A stretch of DNA of 64,000 bases, taken from NCBI GenBank assembly GCA_020796225.1, contig CM036771.1, positions 28,440,176-28,504,175 of the forward strand, read 5' to 3'. Below the pieces are notes generated by a model. It saw only the letters and a program-made list of their open reading frames with translations, had not been told where the DNA came from and ran no database searches. This DNA comes from Arion vulgaris. Its lineage: Eukaryota; Mollusca; Gastropoda; Stylommatophora; Arionidae. Both the position numbers and the translations under genes were made by a program. Shown here one piece after another: positions 21,110 to 33,709 of the stretch (position 1 is the stretch's first letter; each line of letters starts with the position of its first letter).

Positions 21110-22410
21110 ACTGAAGTGAGACAAGGATGCGTGTTATCAACACTGCTATTTAACATATATAGAAGAACAACATTTGAGGCAAATGTAGAGATAAACCCAT
21201 AAGATACAGTAGTATCAACAAATGAAAGATTTAGAAAACGATGCTATGAAAGAATTATTTTCTGCTGACGATCATGGTTAAATTGTATGAAAATTAAGAC
21301 AGATTACAGGATCATACAAATGTGCTCCATTCCAATTGGGTAACATGCACAATTAAAAAGAGTACATCCAAATTGAAAACTATGAAAAAAATTAGGTCCC
21401 AAGCCCAAATTATCACTCATGTCAATGAGATTCTGCTAAAATATACCCCAGAATTCAAGTACCTGTGTTGCAAAAAATTTTTTTTTACAGAGGATGATGA
21501 CAGACTAGATAGAGAAATTGAAACTGAATGCCAAATAGCCAATGCAGCAAAATATCAAATGTTGCCATTACTCAAGACAATGGTCTGGATAATGGGTTCC
21601 CAAAGTGGGTGGTACCGCCCCCCAGTGGGCGCTGAAGCCTTCCTTGGGCGCGATAGTGAGTTCAGGAGCATTGGGAGGGGGGTGTTTCGTAATTTTGCGA
21701 GTGAATAATCATCAAAAATTTGAATTCTTATTTTTAATTAACATTTTTAATTCATCTTATGCCCATCTTACACGATCCATTTGTTCATCAATTTTCTATT
21801 TCAGGTATATAATCATTTGAAAACTGACCATGTATGACATAAATATATATAAATTTTCTATGTCAAAGTGAAAATTGAGCATGTATATATATGTTGGGGT
21901 GGAGTTGACAAATTGTTATAATGGGGTGGACGTTACAAAGTTTATGACTTGCAAAATGGGCGGTGGGCCAAAAAAGTTTGGGAAATATGGTCTGGATAAT
22001 GAAAACTGATAAGTAGCATTTTCCAACCTACCCTCTGCTATCAATACCAAACATGGTCCATGACATGAGCACATGAAAGAGAGATAGCAACGTGTGAGAT
22101 GTTTGCGACAAGTTATTAAATTAATGTCTTCAGAAGAGACAAATAAAAAATTATGACATCTGAAATATTGTCAGAAAAACTAACATCAAAAACATAGAAA
22201 GATTGAACATGAAATTGTTTGAGCATCTCATGAGAATGGATCCCAATCAGTCACCTCTATTTGCACACAAAGGCAAAAAATTTGACATAAGAGCAAGAGG
22301 AATAACTAGAAGCAGATAGATAGATAATATCACAGAGAACTAAAACAGCATGAGCTAATAACAGTAATGCACTTCGCCCATGAGAGAAGACTCCATGCTT
22401 AATGTCAAAT
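21110..22410 (+). mobile_element. Family C LINE split by a 392-bp element
   Basis: The left half has RQGCVLSTLLFNIY near 21120 and FFTEDDDRLDREIETECQI to QMLPLLKTMVW near 21590. The right half resumes with the matching target repeat, and then gives KLFEHLMRMDPNQSP and a RARGITRSR-like tail near 22290. It is the same domain order as at 10215-11880. Many stops are present. The insert at 21595-21986 is described separately. Confidence 0.7.
21595..21986 (+). mobile_element. 392-bp element with short inverted ends and 15-bp direct repeats
   Basis: Perfect direct repeats ATGGTCTGGATAATG lie at 21580-21594 and 21987-22001, and removing one with the insert restores the LINE. The ends are ggttcccaaagtgggtgg and, reversed, atttcccaaactttttt, so they are partly inverted (9 of the first 12). 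The termini recall hAT ends, yet hAT duplications are 8 bp. A 128-codon frame runs into it but no protein motif belongs to it. Class is uncertain: it could be a non-autonomous DNA element or a retroposed fragment. Confidence 0.7.
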
Positions 22411-22435
22411 GTGGACTGGATTAGAGAATACAGAA

Positions 22436-23210
22436 ATAGATAATGCTATTAAACTTTTGAAAGAAATAAAAGCATCTGGACATGTCGCTAACACAAATAG
22501 ATAATGACACTAATAGAGATATTATACAAATTACTAGCTGAAATCTGGGAGAGAGAGAAGAAAATATCTGTAGACTGTAAAGAAGAATATCTATAGTCTA
22601 GCTGTCAAAGAAAGTGAATTTGAACGAATGCACTAATTACAGTGTTGTCATCAATGTCAGAAAATGTAGTAAACAGAAGCAACTTGAAGAGACTAAATGA
22701 AATCAAAGACAAACAGTTGAGAGCAGAATTAACTGGTTTCAGTTAAGACAGTTTCTACACAGACCAGATAGCAACACTGCACAGAATAGTAACTTAGATA
22801 ACAATTCTTCACTTTTTAATGGATTTGGTGTAAAGATCTTTAATTCAAATGATAAGTCAGTTCTTATGTATGGTTCTGAAACTGAGAACGAAAACTGTCA
22901 ACAGGACACAATCTTTTCCAAATTGGTGTTTTAGCAGACTGAATGGGCTGACATTGAACATATCTATTGAGGAACTGATGAACACTCGTAAACACTCATG
23001 AACAAATTACTATGAAAAGATACCAGAGTTTGACACACATAAAGAAGACCAGTTAATACTATAGCAAAACTAGTTGTGTTCTGGAAGCTGAAAGGAAAGA
23101 GCTGCTAGAAAAGAAAAGTGAAGAAGAGTTGTAAACAGATCAAGCTAGCTGGATAAAGAAAGGATAGCACAAGAAAGAAAAGTTTCTTAATGGTTTCAGG
23201 AAGAGATAAA
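22436..23210 (+). pseudogene. Second family C LINE lineage, decayed
   Basis: Recognisable fragments follow RT order: INAIKLLKEIKASG near 22440, SENVVNRSNLKRLNEIKDKQ near 22658, ELTGFS and YTDQIATLHRIVT near 22730-22790, and VKIFNSNDKSVLMYGSETE near 22835. The last is the LYGSETW motif after the thumb. It starts about 30 bp after the previous LINE ends. Stops in every frame. Confidence 0.55.
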
Positions 23211-24929
23211 ATTTAACTATTATTATAGATGTGCAAATTATTATTATTATTATAAATGTGCAAACTATGTGCAAACAAATTTACACACTACTATTATAAA
23301 TGTGCAAATCATATTAACCATTATCATATTACAAATTTAGTCATGTACACACTATTATTAGAAACGTGCAAACTATTATTATAAATTTAACTCTAGTGCT
23401 ATCCGCTATTGTTATGTATTGTAGCAATCAGCAATGGCGAAACATTTAAAAACAAAGGACTGTAGTTTTACAAAAATACAAAAAACATTGAATACATACA
23501 TAGTAGCAACGTTTCTACTAAAAGGCCTTTATCAAGCAAAGGATACAACAGAAAGAAAAAAAAATGGTACTGCCAACTAATTTTACTAAAATAAGTTTTT
23601 ACGCACTCTGCACCCATTTCTTTGTTTATTTGTGAGTCAATATTCTGCAGTGTGTTGGATACTCGACTTTTCGACTATGTGCACAAATAACTGTGTACAG
23701 TGTACACTTTCAAAAACAAAAGACAAGAAAATTTCAAATCTGACACAAAAAAAAAAGGGGTTTTAAATTCTGTGTGTATAAAATATAAACCAGAGTTTGT
23801 TAAAGAAGAATGTCTTACCTGATCAAAAAACAGAGAAAAAATAAATTTAAATTGAAACAAATTTAATGTGTAATTTCAGAGGTATAGTAACAAAAAAAGG
23901 GAACACCGATGGTATAATACTACAAATATAAAAAAACCTACCAGATTTGCAGTTACGGGAACTTCATTCCTAAAACCTTTTTGTGTATTTTTTAATTTGA
24001 CATGGTTTAGAAAAACACAGACAAGAAAAAACCCCCAATAAAAATACATGTGTAAAATTGTGTTTCCCCAAAAAAACCTTGGTCTTAGAATGTCCCTTTT
24101 TTTCCACTTCAGACAAATTGATAAATCCGAGGAAAACCCACAGTTGAATTTAACAAAAACCAAAGAATCCCCGCCTATGTTAAATTTTCATGAAACAAAT
24201 TCAACAGAAACTCATCTCAATAAATTTTTGATGGAAAGAGGACGACATACCCTACCCTTCACAATGAAACCCCCAAAATGTTTTCCAACCCCGCGGGGGT
24301 AAAATTTTTAAAAAAATATTGCCATTACTTAGGAAGATAACACTTTTTTAAATTTTCACCATCTTTGACCCCATTTTTACTGCAACTTTTCAAAATAAAT
24401 AAAATGTCCAATTTTCATGATGCTTTTTGATAAATTTTAAAATAAATATCTAGACCTTTAGAGGGGAGGCAATAGTCCCCCCTCAGGGGTTTTCCCCAAA
24501 TGGATTCCCAAATTGATTGGGATATTTTAGGTCAATCATGCCGCAAAAAAGAACTTTAGCAGACATGAAACCTGTTGGGCCAACCTTTTGGGGATAGGGT
24601 TTATAATTGAAAGGTTCCCCCATCGACTGGGAACCTTGTGGGTCAATACGCCCCAAAATTTTAGATGGCCGCGGTTCAATCCAACCCGACGTTCACAGTG
24701 GGGACAAAAATTTTCCCTTTTTCCAACCCCATTTAAGATTTTTAAATTTGAAAAGGTACAAGAGTATTTTTAAAAAATAGGGGAAAAAATGGGAAAAATT
24801 TTTAAATAGGAAAAATTTAAAAAAATACATTTTAAAAATCAAAAACAGTGACGAAAAACAAACGTTTGACAACAAGGTTTACGAAACGAAAAACAGGATT
24901 GAAAAATTAAAATGAAAAAAAATGGAAAA

Positions 24930-25260
24930 AAAACAAAATTGGGAAAATTAAAAAAAACGAAAAAAAAAAAATTAAAAAAAAACAAAATATAAGGAAAAAA
25001 AAATGAAACATCGTAAATATATAACTTGAAAAATCAAATATCCCTTTAAAAGAAAAAAAGCAGGGGGAAAGAAGTACAGAAGAAAAATGTAAAATGCAAA
25101 TATACCAAAAGATTAAAAAAAAGGGGGTACAAACAAAAAATTTAATATTACCGGGGTCGAAAGGTCCCATAAAGAAATCAACGATTCTCCAGAGAAACGA
25201 TACTATCAGAAAACATGATGAGGGCTGTGACTGGGCCCCAACCCTGAAGGGCGATTTAAA
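24930..25260 (+). repeat. Noisy dispersed repeat, copy 1
   Basis: A purine-rich block containing catcgtaaatatataa and, downstream, gattctccagagaaacgat. The same two landmarks recur in order near 27640-27840 and 31690-31830. Sequence quality prevents naming it. Confidence 0.45.
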
Positions 25261-27359
25261 AGGGTGTCGGGCCCCTTTGGCGATATCGGCAGGGGGGCTG
25301 GTCACTGAGTTCTCCCGGTTTTCCCCAAAAGGCCCTGTTCCCCGTAGATAATGGAAGAAAAAGGGGGGTTTTTGGGAAATTTTTTCAACAAGAAGGGGTT
25401 GGAAAAAAAACCCGGGGGTCGTATTAATAAGAAGGTTAGCGCGATTGGGGAGTTCAAATATTTTGATATTTTTGAGGCACAGAACCAACTTTCCCCGGGG
25501 TTCGCCCCCGTCGGCTAGGAAAGGGTTAAATTGAACGCCGGATGACAAGAAGGGAGGATAGAAAAGACTTTCTTCCGGGGAACCATAAAAGGAAAGAAGA
25601 AAAGTTTCACCCTGCAAAAGTTCGCTGGAGAGAGCCTCCGGGGAAAATTTCTAAACCCCGATGGGAAGAAGCAAATTAGGGTCGCGAAAGAAACCAGCAC
25701 CCTTTGGTTTATCGAGAAAATGCTCCCCCGGGAGGCGAGGGCGCGAGTTGAGAGAATGGTAAAGAGTCCGACAAGCCTGGGAATGGGAAAAGGTTGAAGA
25801 AATTGGCATAAAGGGGGAGTATACTGATGGGGAAGGATAGGGATAGGTGAAAAGGGAAGAGGTGAGATGTGGAAAACAAAAAGGGTTTTAAAGAAAAAAA
25901 TTTAATGAACGAAAAAGGCTTAGGTATCAGAATCCCAATAAAAAAAGTATCATAAAACAAAAAGGGCCCCTCAAAAATTTGCAATGAAAGAGACCCAGAA
26001 TAGACAAGCCCGGGGTCCATTTGACCCTGGGACCACTGATCTGCTAAAAGAACGGCATTGAACTGAAAGGTTGAGAGTTAGAACAGTTCTGCAAGAGGAA
26101 AGGAGAGGCGAGGGGAGAAAGGGGTTAGTTCTCCTGTCAAAAAGGGGATTAAGTCCGTGGGAATGAGGTATGGGGGTTTACAATGAGCCACATAAAGGAG
26201 GAAAAGTGTCCTCCCGGCAAAAACTAAGGAAAAACAAAAGGTGTGGCGTATCTTTGTGAAGGGGGGTGACTATAGTTTGGGGGAAATTATCAAAAATTTG
26301 GGGAGATAGTTTGTGGGAAAAGAGAGCAGAAACGTTTCCCCCGGGATTGCGTTTATTTTTTTTTGGGGGAATATAAAATTTTTTTCCCAAACACATGTAC
26401 AAAAGTATGATCCCCTAGGAAGGTCAAAGAAAAAAGTTTTTAAACCCCGGACCATTGTTAAAAAATTTTCATCGAAAAAATTTTTTTATGAATTGTGTCA
26501 AATTTTGGCCTTTCCTAAAGGGGAAATTTGTTACCCTTTTTGAACCTTTGTGGGGTTTAAAACAATGTCATACATCGGGGGTGATAACCAAAAACCGGAC
26601 GGAGTGTTAGAATGCCCTGGGTTTGGGGGGGAGGCCCAAACGGTAAAGTATTCGAGAGAGACAAAGAGGTTACCCAAGGGTGGGGGTCCAATCAGGCGGG
26701 TTTTTTTTGCGAAATACTCGGGTCGCTTTGGTGGGGTGTAACCGGGTTTCCGAAATGAAAAGCCGTGAGGTAAAAAGGTGCATTTTGGAAAAGAAAGTGG
26801 TCAATGGGGGGAGGGGAACAAATTTGAGCCCTTTACTTTAAAAAACATTCTGGTCCGATAAGGAAGGTCTGAGGATGAAACCATTGGGGGGGAAAAGACT
26901 GGGAAAGGAAGGAGGGGAAGGGAAGGGCAAGAAGGGTTTTTTTTGGGCAAAAAATAAATGGGTTTTCTTTTAAAGAAAGGGAAATAAAACGAATGGGGAG
27001 AAAGGAATTTGTTAGAAGTGAATTGAGACGTTTTAAAAGGGACTGTGGGATCCGCAAAGAAGATGAGAATGGGTTGAAAAAAACGCAAGTTGGCAAAATT
27101 TTTTCAAGCTGTAAATCTTTTTCCCGGGGGTAAAAAGCCTGTGAGGGAAAAAGTTAAGAAGTTTGGGAAAAACCCCTAAGCCCGAACGTAAAGAGAAAAT
27201 TAATGAGAACAAAAACGTTTTTTAAAGTAACCTAGCAAATTTAAATAGGACGAACATGGCAGGACAAAGAAACCGAGATATAAGACCGAAGAAAACCAAC
27301 ACGTACTTAGGAAAAAAGAAATAAAAATACAAAAAAAAGAAGAATTTTAAAGAAAAGGG

Positions 27360-27890
27360 GGAAAAAGGAAATGAAAAAACAAAAAAACAATTAAATTTAC
27401 CACATCAAGAAAGTTGAGCAATATGGGACGAATATCAAAAAGGGGAAAAACAGAAAAAATAAAAGGAAAAACAAACGTAAATTTTTAAAAAAAAGCAGTA
27501 GATAAAAAAGTTTCAAAAAACCCTTTATAAACAAAAAAAGGGGATTGACAAATTAATGAAACAAATCCCAAATAAATATCAAGAAAATCTGAAAAAAAAC
27601 GAATAATAAATAAATAAAACAAAATAGAAAAAAAACAAAAAGAAACAAACATCTAAAAATATAAATTGAATACATGCAAATATCCCCAAAATTTAAAAGC
27701 AGGGGAAAAAAATACTGAAAAAAAGTAATACATAAAATATCCCATTAGATTACAAAGAGGGGAAGAGAAAATAAAAGCAGAATGAAAATAGGAGGTTAAG
27801 GTAATAAAAGAAACAAGATTCTCCAGAGAAATGACCGATCATAGAAAAACAGATGGATTTTCGGAACCCAAGCCTGAATGGCGAAAAAAG
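27360..27890 (+). repeat. Noisy dispersed repeat, copy 2
   Basis: It shares tgcaaatat, aagcagggg and gattctccagagaaatgacc, and continues into aacc(c)aagcctgaatggcg, which parallels aaccctgaagggcg after copy 1. The spacing between landmarks is similar. Confidence 0.45.
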
Positions 27891-28627
27891 TACAGGGTCA
27901 CAGAGCTTGGGATATCGGGGGAATTTTTAAAAAATTTCATGAGCCCTGGGTTTCCAAAAGGGCCAAAGACCCCCAGAAAAGGCAAAATAAATTAGGGGAC
28001 CGAGGGGAAACTGTCTTCAAAAACGAACGGGGTTTTCTCTCTTCCTTGATAGGTGATTTGCTACCCCCCTTCCAGAACGAACTACCGTTGTTACCGGGTC
28101 CACGGGGAGGGAGTAGAGTTTTTGACCCATCTCCAAATTGGTCCCCCTTCTTCCCTTTTGACTTGAGATCTGATTGGCGTCCGTTCAAACGATATAGAAA
28201 AATGGGGGTGAGAATTTCCGATCCGAATCGGGCGATTTTTTTTTTTTTTTCGTCCGCTTTTAACTCAGACGAAGTTCCATCTCTGAAACTGATTTTTGAA
28301 AATCTGTTTTCCAATTTTAAAATGGAGCACGTACGGTAAATTTTTAATGGGGCCCCTGGCTCCATGTATGTTTAGTATTCCCCCCATACAGGAAATTTTT
28401 TCCAGGAGGGTACTGTTATGCCCCGAGTAAGACCGGGGACTCAAAAAATCCCGAAGGGACGAACCGATTTTAAGGGGGTCTCCCCCAAGCGGGCCCAGTC
28501 CCATCAACTACTTGGGGGGTCCCCCAGACAGCAAAGAAAAGCCTTAAGCACTGCATTTTGAATTGACACTTGTGAATAAAAACCCAAAAAGAAATTAATG
28601 TTTGGGTTTAAATTATCAAAATATATC

Positions 28628-28940
28628 CATGGGTTCCCAACATTTTTGAAGAGCCCCTTTTTTCACTGTATTTTCAAATCCCCCCCTTTTAAAACTATAT
28701 TCTTTATTTTAAAAAAAACTAGGGGAAAATTTTTAGTTTTTTTATTGAGGTAAAGGGAAAATTATTGGATTGTTACATATCATTGACACAATGTATGTTA
28801 TAATGAAATTGAGTTTATTATGAAACATTTTTTCGATGTTTGGGTACTTTTCCCAATTTTTTAAACGCCGATTTCTTTAAATTTGTTTTGTTTTTTAAAG
28901 TTTGATTGAAACTCTTTTGCAAAAAGGGGATAAAAAAAAA
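28628..28940 (-). mobile_element. hAT-2 3' end, corrupted copy
   Basis: Read on the minus strand this is the terminus seen at 2369 and 50894. Landmarks in order from the left: gggttcccaacatttttgaa, ccccttttttcactg, aaactatattctttat, atcattgacacaatg, tatgttataatg, tttttcgatgtttggg and aaacgccgatt. The clean counterpart gives the same series with few gaps. It shows that ordinary transposon DNA underlies the noisy island. Confidence 0.65.
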
Positions 28941-30344
28941 AAACAACTTTTTCTGAGCCCCATCGGGTAGATATAATGTTGGGAAACGACTTTTTAAAAT
29001 TTTTTATATCCATTACAATTTTCCCCTTTCAACCTTCATGTGTTGACAATTCACAACTCTTCCTCCAGTAATAATTTTTTTTACATTTTTTTCTTCATCT
29101 TTTTTCCCTGATACAGAGTGGAATTTTGGATTTTCAATAATGCCCATCACGCCAAAAGTTTTCGGCCGGGGGGCCCCCTTCTTTATGTCGATCTGCAGTT
29201 CGGGACTTGTCGCCATTTCCCAAACCACAGGGGGACGTAATTTCTGCATCTTGAACAGTTCTGTTTCATTCTGTTGGACCCGTCCGGGGGGCAAGATGAT
29301 AATGTGGCTCTTTTGGGGAGTTTTAAAAACCATCATGTTGTTAGTTTTTTTATTTTTTCCCCTTTTTTGTGATTCCCCCTTAGGTTTTTCTTTTTTCCTA
29401 GCAACCGGTTGTCATCTTAGGGACCCCCTTCTTTTCCAATTTTCCATCTTCATCCCCCCTTTAGCGAGGGAGGTTAACTGGGTTTAATTTTAAACGGGCA
29501 ACGGGGACTGACCGGGAAACATTGTTCTGGTCCCTTTTAGATTTTACCTGAGAAGCAGACCAAAAACACAATTTTTGTATTTATTTATATGTTGAAAATT
29601 TTTGGCGCTTTAGGGTTCAGTTGGAGCCTGTATGACCGGGAGGGGGTATTGGTTTAGTTCTGGTTTAGAAGTGCCAAAATTTGGGGTTTTGGGCTTTTGA
29701 GTTTGCTGGGTTTTTTTAACTGTCCCCTTCCAGCGTTTTTTGGGATGCTTAGGGATCGCCCTTTTCATTTTTCATGTTAAAAAATTTTTTGTTCCGCTGT
29801 CCTGTATTGGCAAGTTCAGACCGTTTTCAGACCTTTTGGGGGACTTAGATTTGTGAGATCCTAGGGGGATATTTTTTGAAAGGGCTGGGGAAGACCCGAC
29901 TGATATCCATACCCGGACGGGGATACTTTCCGTGGGGCTTTTTAGGGAAAGCTACAACCCGCGCTCCGTTGGTGATCAATGTTACGATCCCATTCTCTTT
30001 GCCCCGATTTTCATCTGTTCCACACCCCCCCTGTCCCTGATTCCCTATATGTTGGAATTTGTCCATTGAGGAGGGTCATTGAACTTGAGTTTACATTTGT
30101 TACTTTTTATAGATGACAGGAATTGATTTTTTTTCATTTATGGCAGTAAATCGTAAATTTTTTGAGAAAGGAAGGAAAACCGATTTGACATCAAGATGGG
30201 GGGAGACCCCCCGCCGGGGGGAGGAAGACAGAATTATGGCTGCGTTGTTTCTCCACAGTGACATTTCAAAAGGGGGTTTGGGGTTTTTTATTTATTTTTC
30301 AAAAATTTTTTTTTTTAATTGCACCTTTGGGGGGGTAACCCCCC

Positions 30345-30605
30345 TTTCATCCTTGAGGTGGCTAAAAACATCTTGCATCCCTTTGGGGGGTTTCTGTAAC
30401 ATCTTTATATTGAGGTGGGACATTCATTTGCATCCGAGGTGGCTCCCAACATCTTTCATCCGGGGGCTACCGTTTAAACTTTCATCCTTGGGGGGCTACT
30501 GCTTTCATCTTGCATAAGGGGGCACGCATTACATCTGATCCGAGGGGCTACTGCTAACATCTTGATCCCGAGGTGGTACCCCTTTCATCTTTCACCGAGT
30601 GGGTA
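30345..30605 (+). repeat. Minisatellite of about 28 bp, roughly 9 copies
   Basis: The phrases catcttgcatccgaggtgg and ctactgctaa recur about every 28 bases with heavy noise. The array lies within the poor-consensus island, so the true unit and copy number are uncertain. Confidence 0.6.
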
Positions 30606-31609
30606 GTTGATTCTTCTCCCCCCTGTGGTGCCCGGGGACCGGGTAAAAAAAGAATAGTACCACGCAACCACAATGCATGTTTGAAGAGGGACTGATGTCG
30701 GCCCCAGGATCTCCCTGAAAAAAAGACAGAAACGAATGTATGGCCACCGTAGGGGATTCAAATCACATACAAATGACACAGAGGGTATGGGGGTGGGCGA
30801 TATGGAAACAAAAACAAAAAAGATGACTCTTGCCCTTACCTTATCAAAAAATTACCATATACTTGTTGAGGATTTCTTTTTAATATGTATAAAAACAAGT
30901 AGGGTTTGAGTCAGGAACCCCTCCGGGGGGAAAAATTTTTTGATGTTTTTTCCATTTTTCCTGGGCTATACTTTGGGCTTTTTTCACCCCGAAATGACAA
31001 ACCAAATATACAGGCCCTTTTTACCGAGTTTGGAGTTTTTTTTTAGCCCCCCTCCAGACCCTATCAAACGCCTTTCCATTTTAACCCAACCTTAGTTTTG
31101 TTTTTTTTTTGAAATCCACCTTAATTCCGGGAATGGTTTCTTTTCCCATCCATGCCTAATCCAATAAAGACAATTGTTTTGCCCATTTAAGTTTCCCATT
31201 TAGTCATCCCCCTTTTTAACACCCAAAAAGGTTAATTAGCAAAGCTTGGGTCGAACTGTTTGTCCTTGTTTTAGATTTGGGGGGATTTTCTTCCATTCAC
31301 CCCCGGTTTCTCACCTTCCCCGATTCAAAAATTTGGCTTTTCTTTGGGTTTTTTGCAGGTTGATACTCTCATTTGGGGATCTTTCCCGGGGCTTTTAAGA
31401 CCTGGGGGCAATTTACCCTTAATGTTGAGAGTCTTGTTTTTCAGCTCTTTTGGTTTTTTCTGCCCACTATGTTTGTGAAAAACGCAAACAAAAAATTTTT
31501 ACAAAATACGAAACAGGGTAAACAGCAACTTTTACCCAAAAAGGCCTTTTTCGCCGAACAAAAGAGCAAAAAAAAAATGAAAAAAATGGGCGCTAAATAC
31601 AAATAAAGG

Positions 31610-31835
31610 TCTAATAAAACGAATAAGAAATAAAGTAAACAAAAAACATAAAAAAGAAATAGAAAAAGGAAAAGAAAAATGAAAAATCATAAATATATAA
31701 GAAATGAAAAAACCATAGAATTAAGCATAAGAAAAATAAGAAGTAAAATTTTACGCGTGGTCAAGGTACTCAAAAAACCGATTCCCAGAGCAAAAAGATC
31801 CGATATCAGAGGAAATGATCGATTTGGGTGTTTTT
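31610..31835 (+). repeat. Noisy dispersed repeat, copy 3
   Basis: It holds aaatcataaatatataag and cagaggaaatgatcgat in the same order as copies 1 and 2, after an A-rich lead. It is shorter and ends where T- and G-rich sequence begins. Confidence 0.35.
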
Positions 31836-33709
31836 AACGCCCTTTTTATGATTTTCCTCATTGAGGGTTTTTTTTGCCCCTCAGTTTCTATTTTTTTCCC
31901 TCCCCTTTATCTTCAATTTTGGGCCCTTTACAAAAGGGTTTTTTTTCCTTGATCTAGGGAATGATTCTTTTGCCCCGATGGGTTTGGGGGGGCGTTTTTT
32001 TTTGTTTTTTGGTATTTATTAAAGAGAGCGTGAGCCTCCAACGTGCCCATTCCCTTTTCCAGTCATAAATGGTCATTATTATTTGACTTGGGAAAAATCT
32101 AATCTTCGGAGGCTTGACAGGTTTTTTTCACGTCTCAGCTGTTCCACGAAGGTTTGAACGTTCTGGGTATGTACGGGGACAAGACTAGGTCTGGGGGAAA
32201 ATTTTCATCTTCTGAAAAAATGGTACTATTTCCATATTTTAACCCCCGACTTTTGGGTCTTGGTATCCCACCTTTTTTTACGACTGTTAAAATCTTCCCT
32301 ATAGAAGATGGTTAAAATTATGGGGCCATTAGGGTTTAAAAGAGTCAAACCAATGATATCTGCTTTTATTTGGGACTTCTATCTGTTTAGGTTTTGTTCT
32401 ACGCGTATGAGCCCCCCCCTTCTTTTGGCCTTTCTATAAAGATAACCCGGGCAGAGAATTTTCGGGGTTTTATTTTTGTTTCCGTACATGCAGGGTTATT
32501 TTTTTATGTTATGCCGCTTTGGGTGTCCCCGGGTTTGATTAGTGAATCTCCCAGCGGTGGGTTTTTCGCAGTTTTTTTTGCGCTCCTTTTCTTTAGCACC
32601 AGTAAGGGATACGCAGTTATTTTTTGGGCCCCCTCGTATGGTTGGTCCAATATTTTTATCTGTTAATTATCGGGGGAGAGGAGACCATAGTTGTTATCCC
32701 CACTTTGAGGGCTCTCTTTTTGCGTCTTTTGGTGGGGGAGCCGGCCCCCGGTGTTGTAGGGGGTTGGGCCACGGGGGACATCCTGTGTGTGGGGTTTAAC
32801 CGGGATGGAAAAAAAACCCGGGGTTAGATTTTCGGTGTTGTGGACCGCCCAAGGGGAACCGGCACGGAAAAAACCGAAAAGCCCGGGGGCCCGACGGAAA
32901 AAAAATGGCCTGGTGCATCGGTTCTGCAAAAATTTTTTGGGACATTTAGTGGATTTTCCCAATGTCCCGGAAGATTCACCCATCTGCATCGATCCCGAAT
33001 AAAAAACCCAAAAAAAAATAACCTTAACATGAATATATGGGTTCCCTGCGAAATTTTTCCCCGGAAGAACAAAAGAGTTTTAATTTCAGGGCCCCACAAG
33101 ACACAGAGTTTAAAGTCGTTTGAAAACCAAAGGATTTTTAAAATTAAATTCGACTTGAACGGCATGACCCCCAACATGACGCTATTTTGGGTTGATGAGA
33201 GGAGACTTTCACACCAACCCCCAAAGGCCAATGTTTTTTGAAGACAACCATCTTTATCTACGGTCATATGAAATTATCTGAAATGTAATTTTGACCCAAT
33301 CCCAATTTGCCCACATTTGGTTTTTAAATATTAAACAACACAATGTTGAAGGAACCCTGAATCCGGGGATATAAGTGCAACCTTAGTTCCAAACCCAAAA
33401 AGGGTTTTCTATAAAGGGAAAGGGATCCCGGGTTTAACAGCCGGGGTTTCTTTCATTTAACAAAGAGCCACCATTTTTTGGAAAAACCTTTTTTTAAAAA
33501 ACCTCCAAAGGGTCCCCAGCAAAAGTCTTTGTTGGATTTAAATTCAAAATCATAGCAAACGGGATTTCCACCCTTTTTCGGAGCGTCCCAAAATGTCGGG
33601 GGGGATGTGGCATTTCGGGAAAATTTCCTTTTCCAAAATTTCCTTTTAAATTTTCCATACAGCAGGTGAGTATGCAAGCTTGAAAAGGGTTTTTTGGGGA
33701 AATTTGTTT

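Noticed and set aside
24907..25617. A 236-codon minus-strand frame rich in Phe and Ser
   Set aside because: It lies in the poor-consensus island, consists of homopolymer-driven residues and has no domain motif.
32824..33267. Overlapping 147- and 133-codon frames on both strands
   Set aside because: Same island; overlapping frames on both strands without motifs are expected from GC- and AT-run artefacts.
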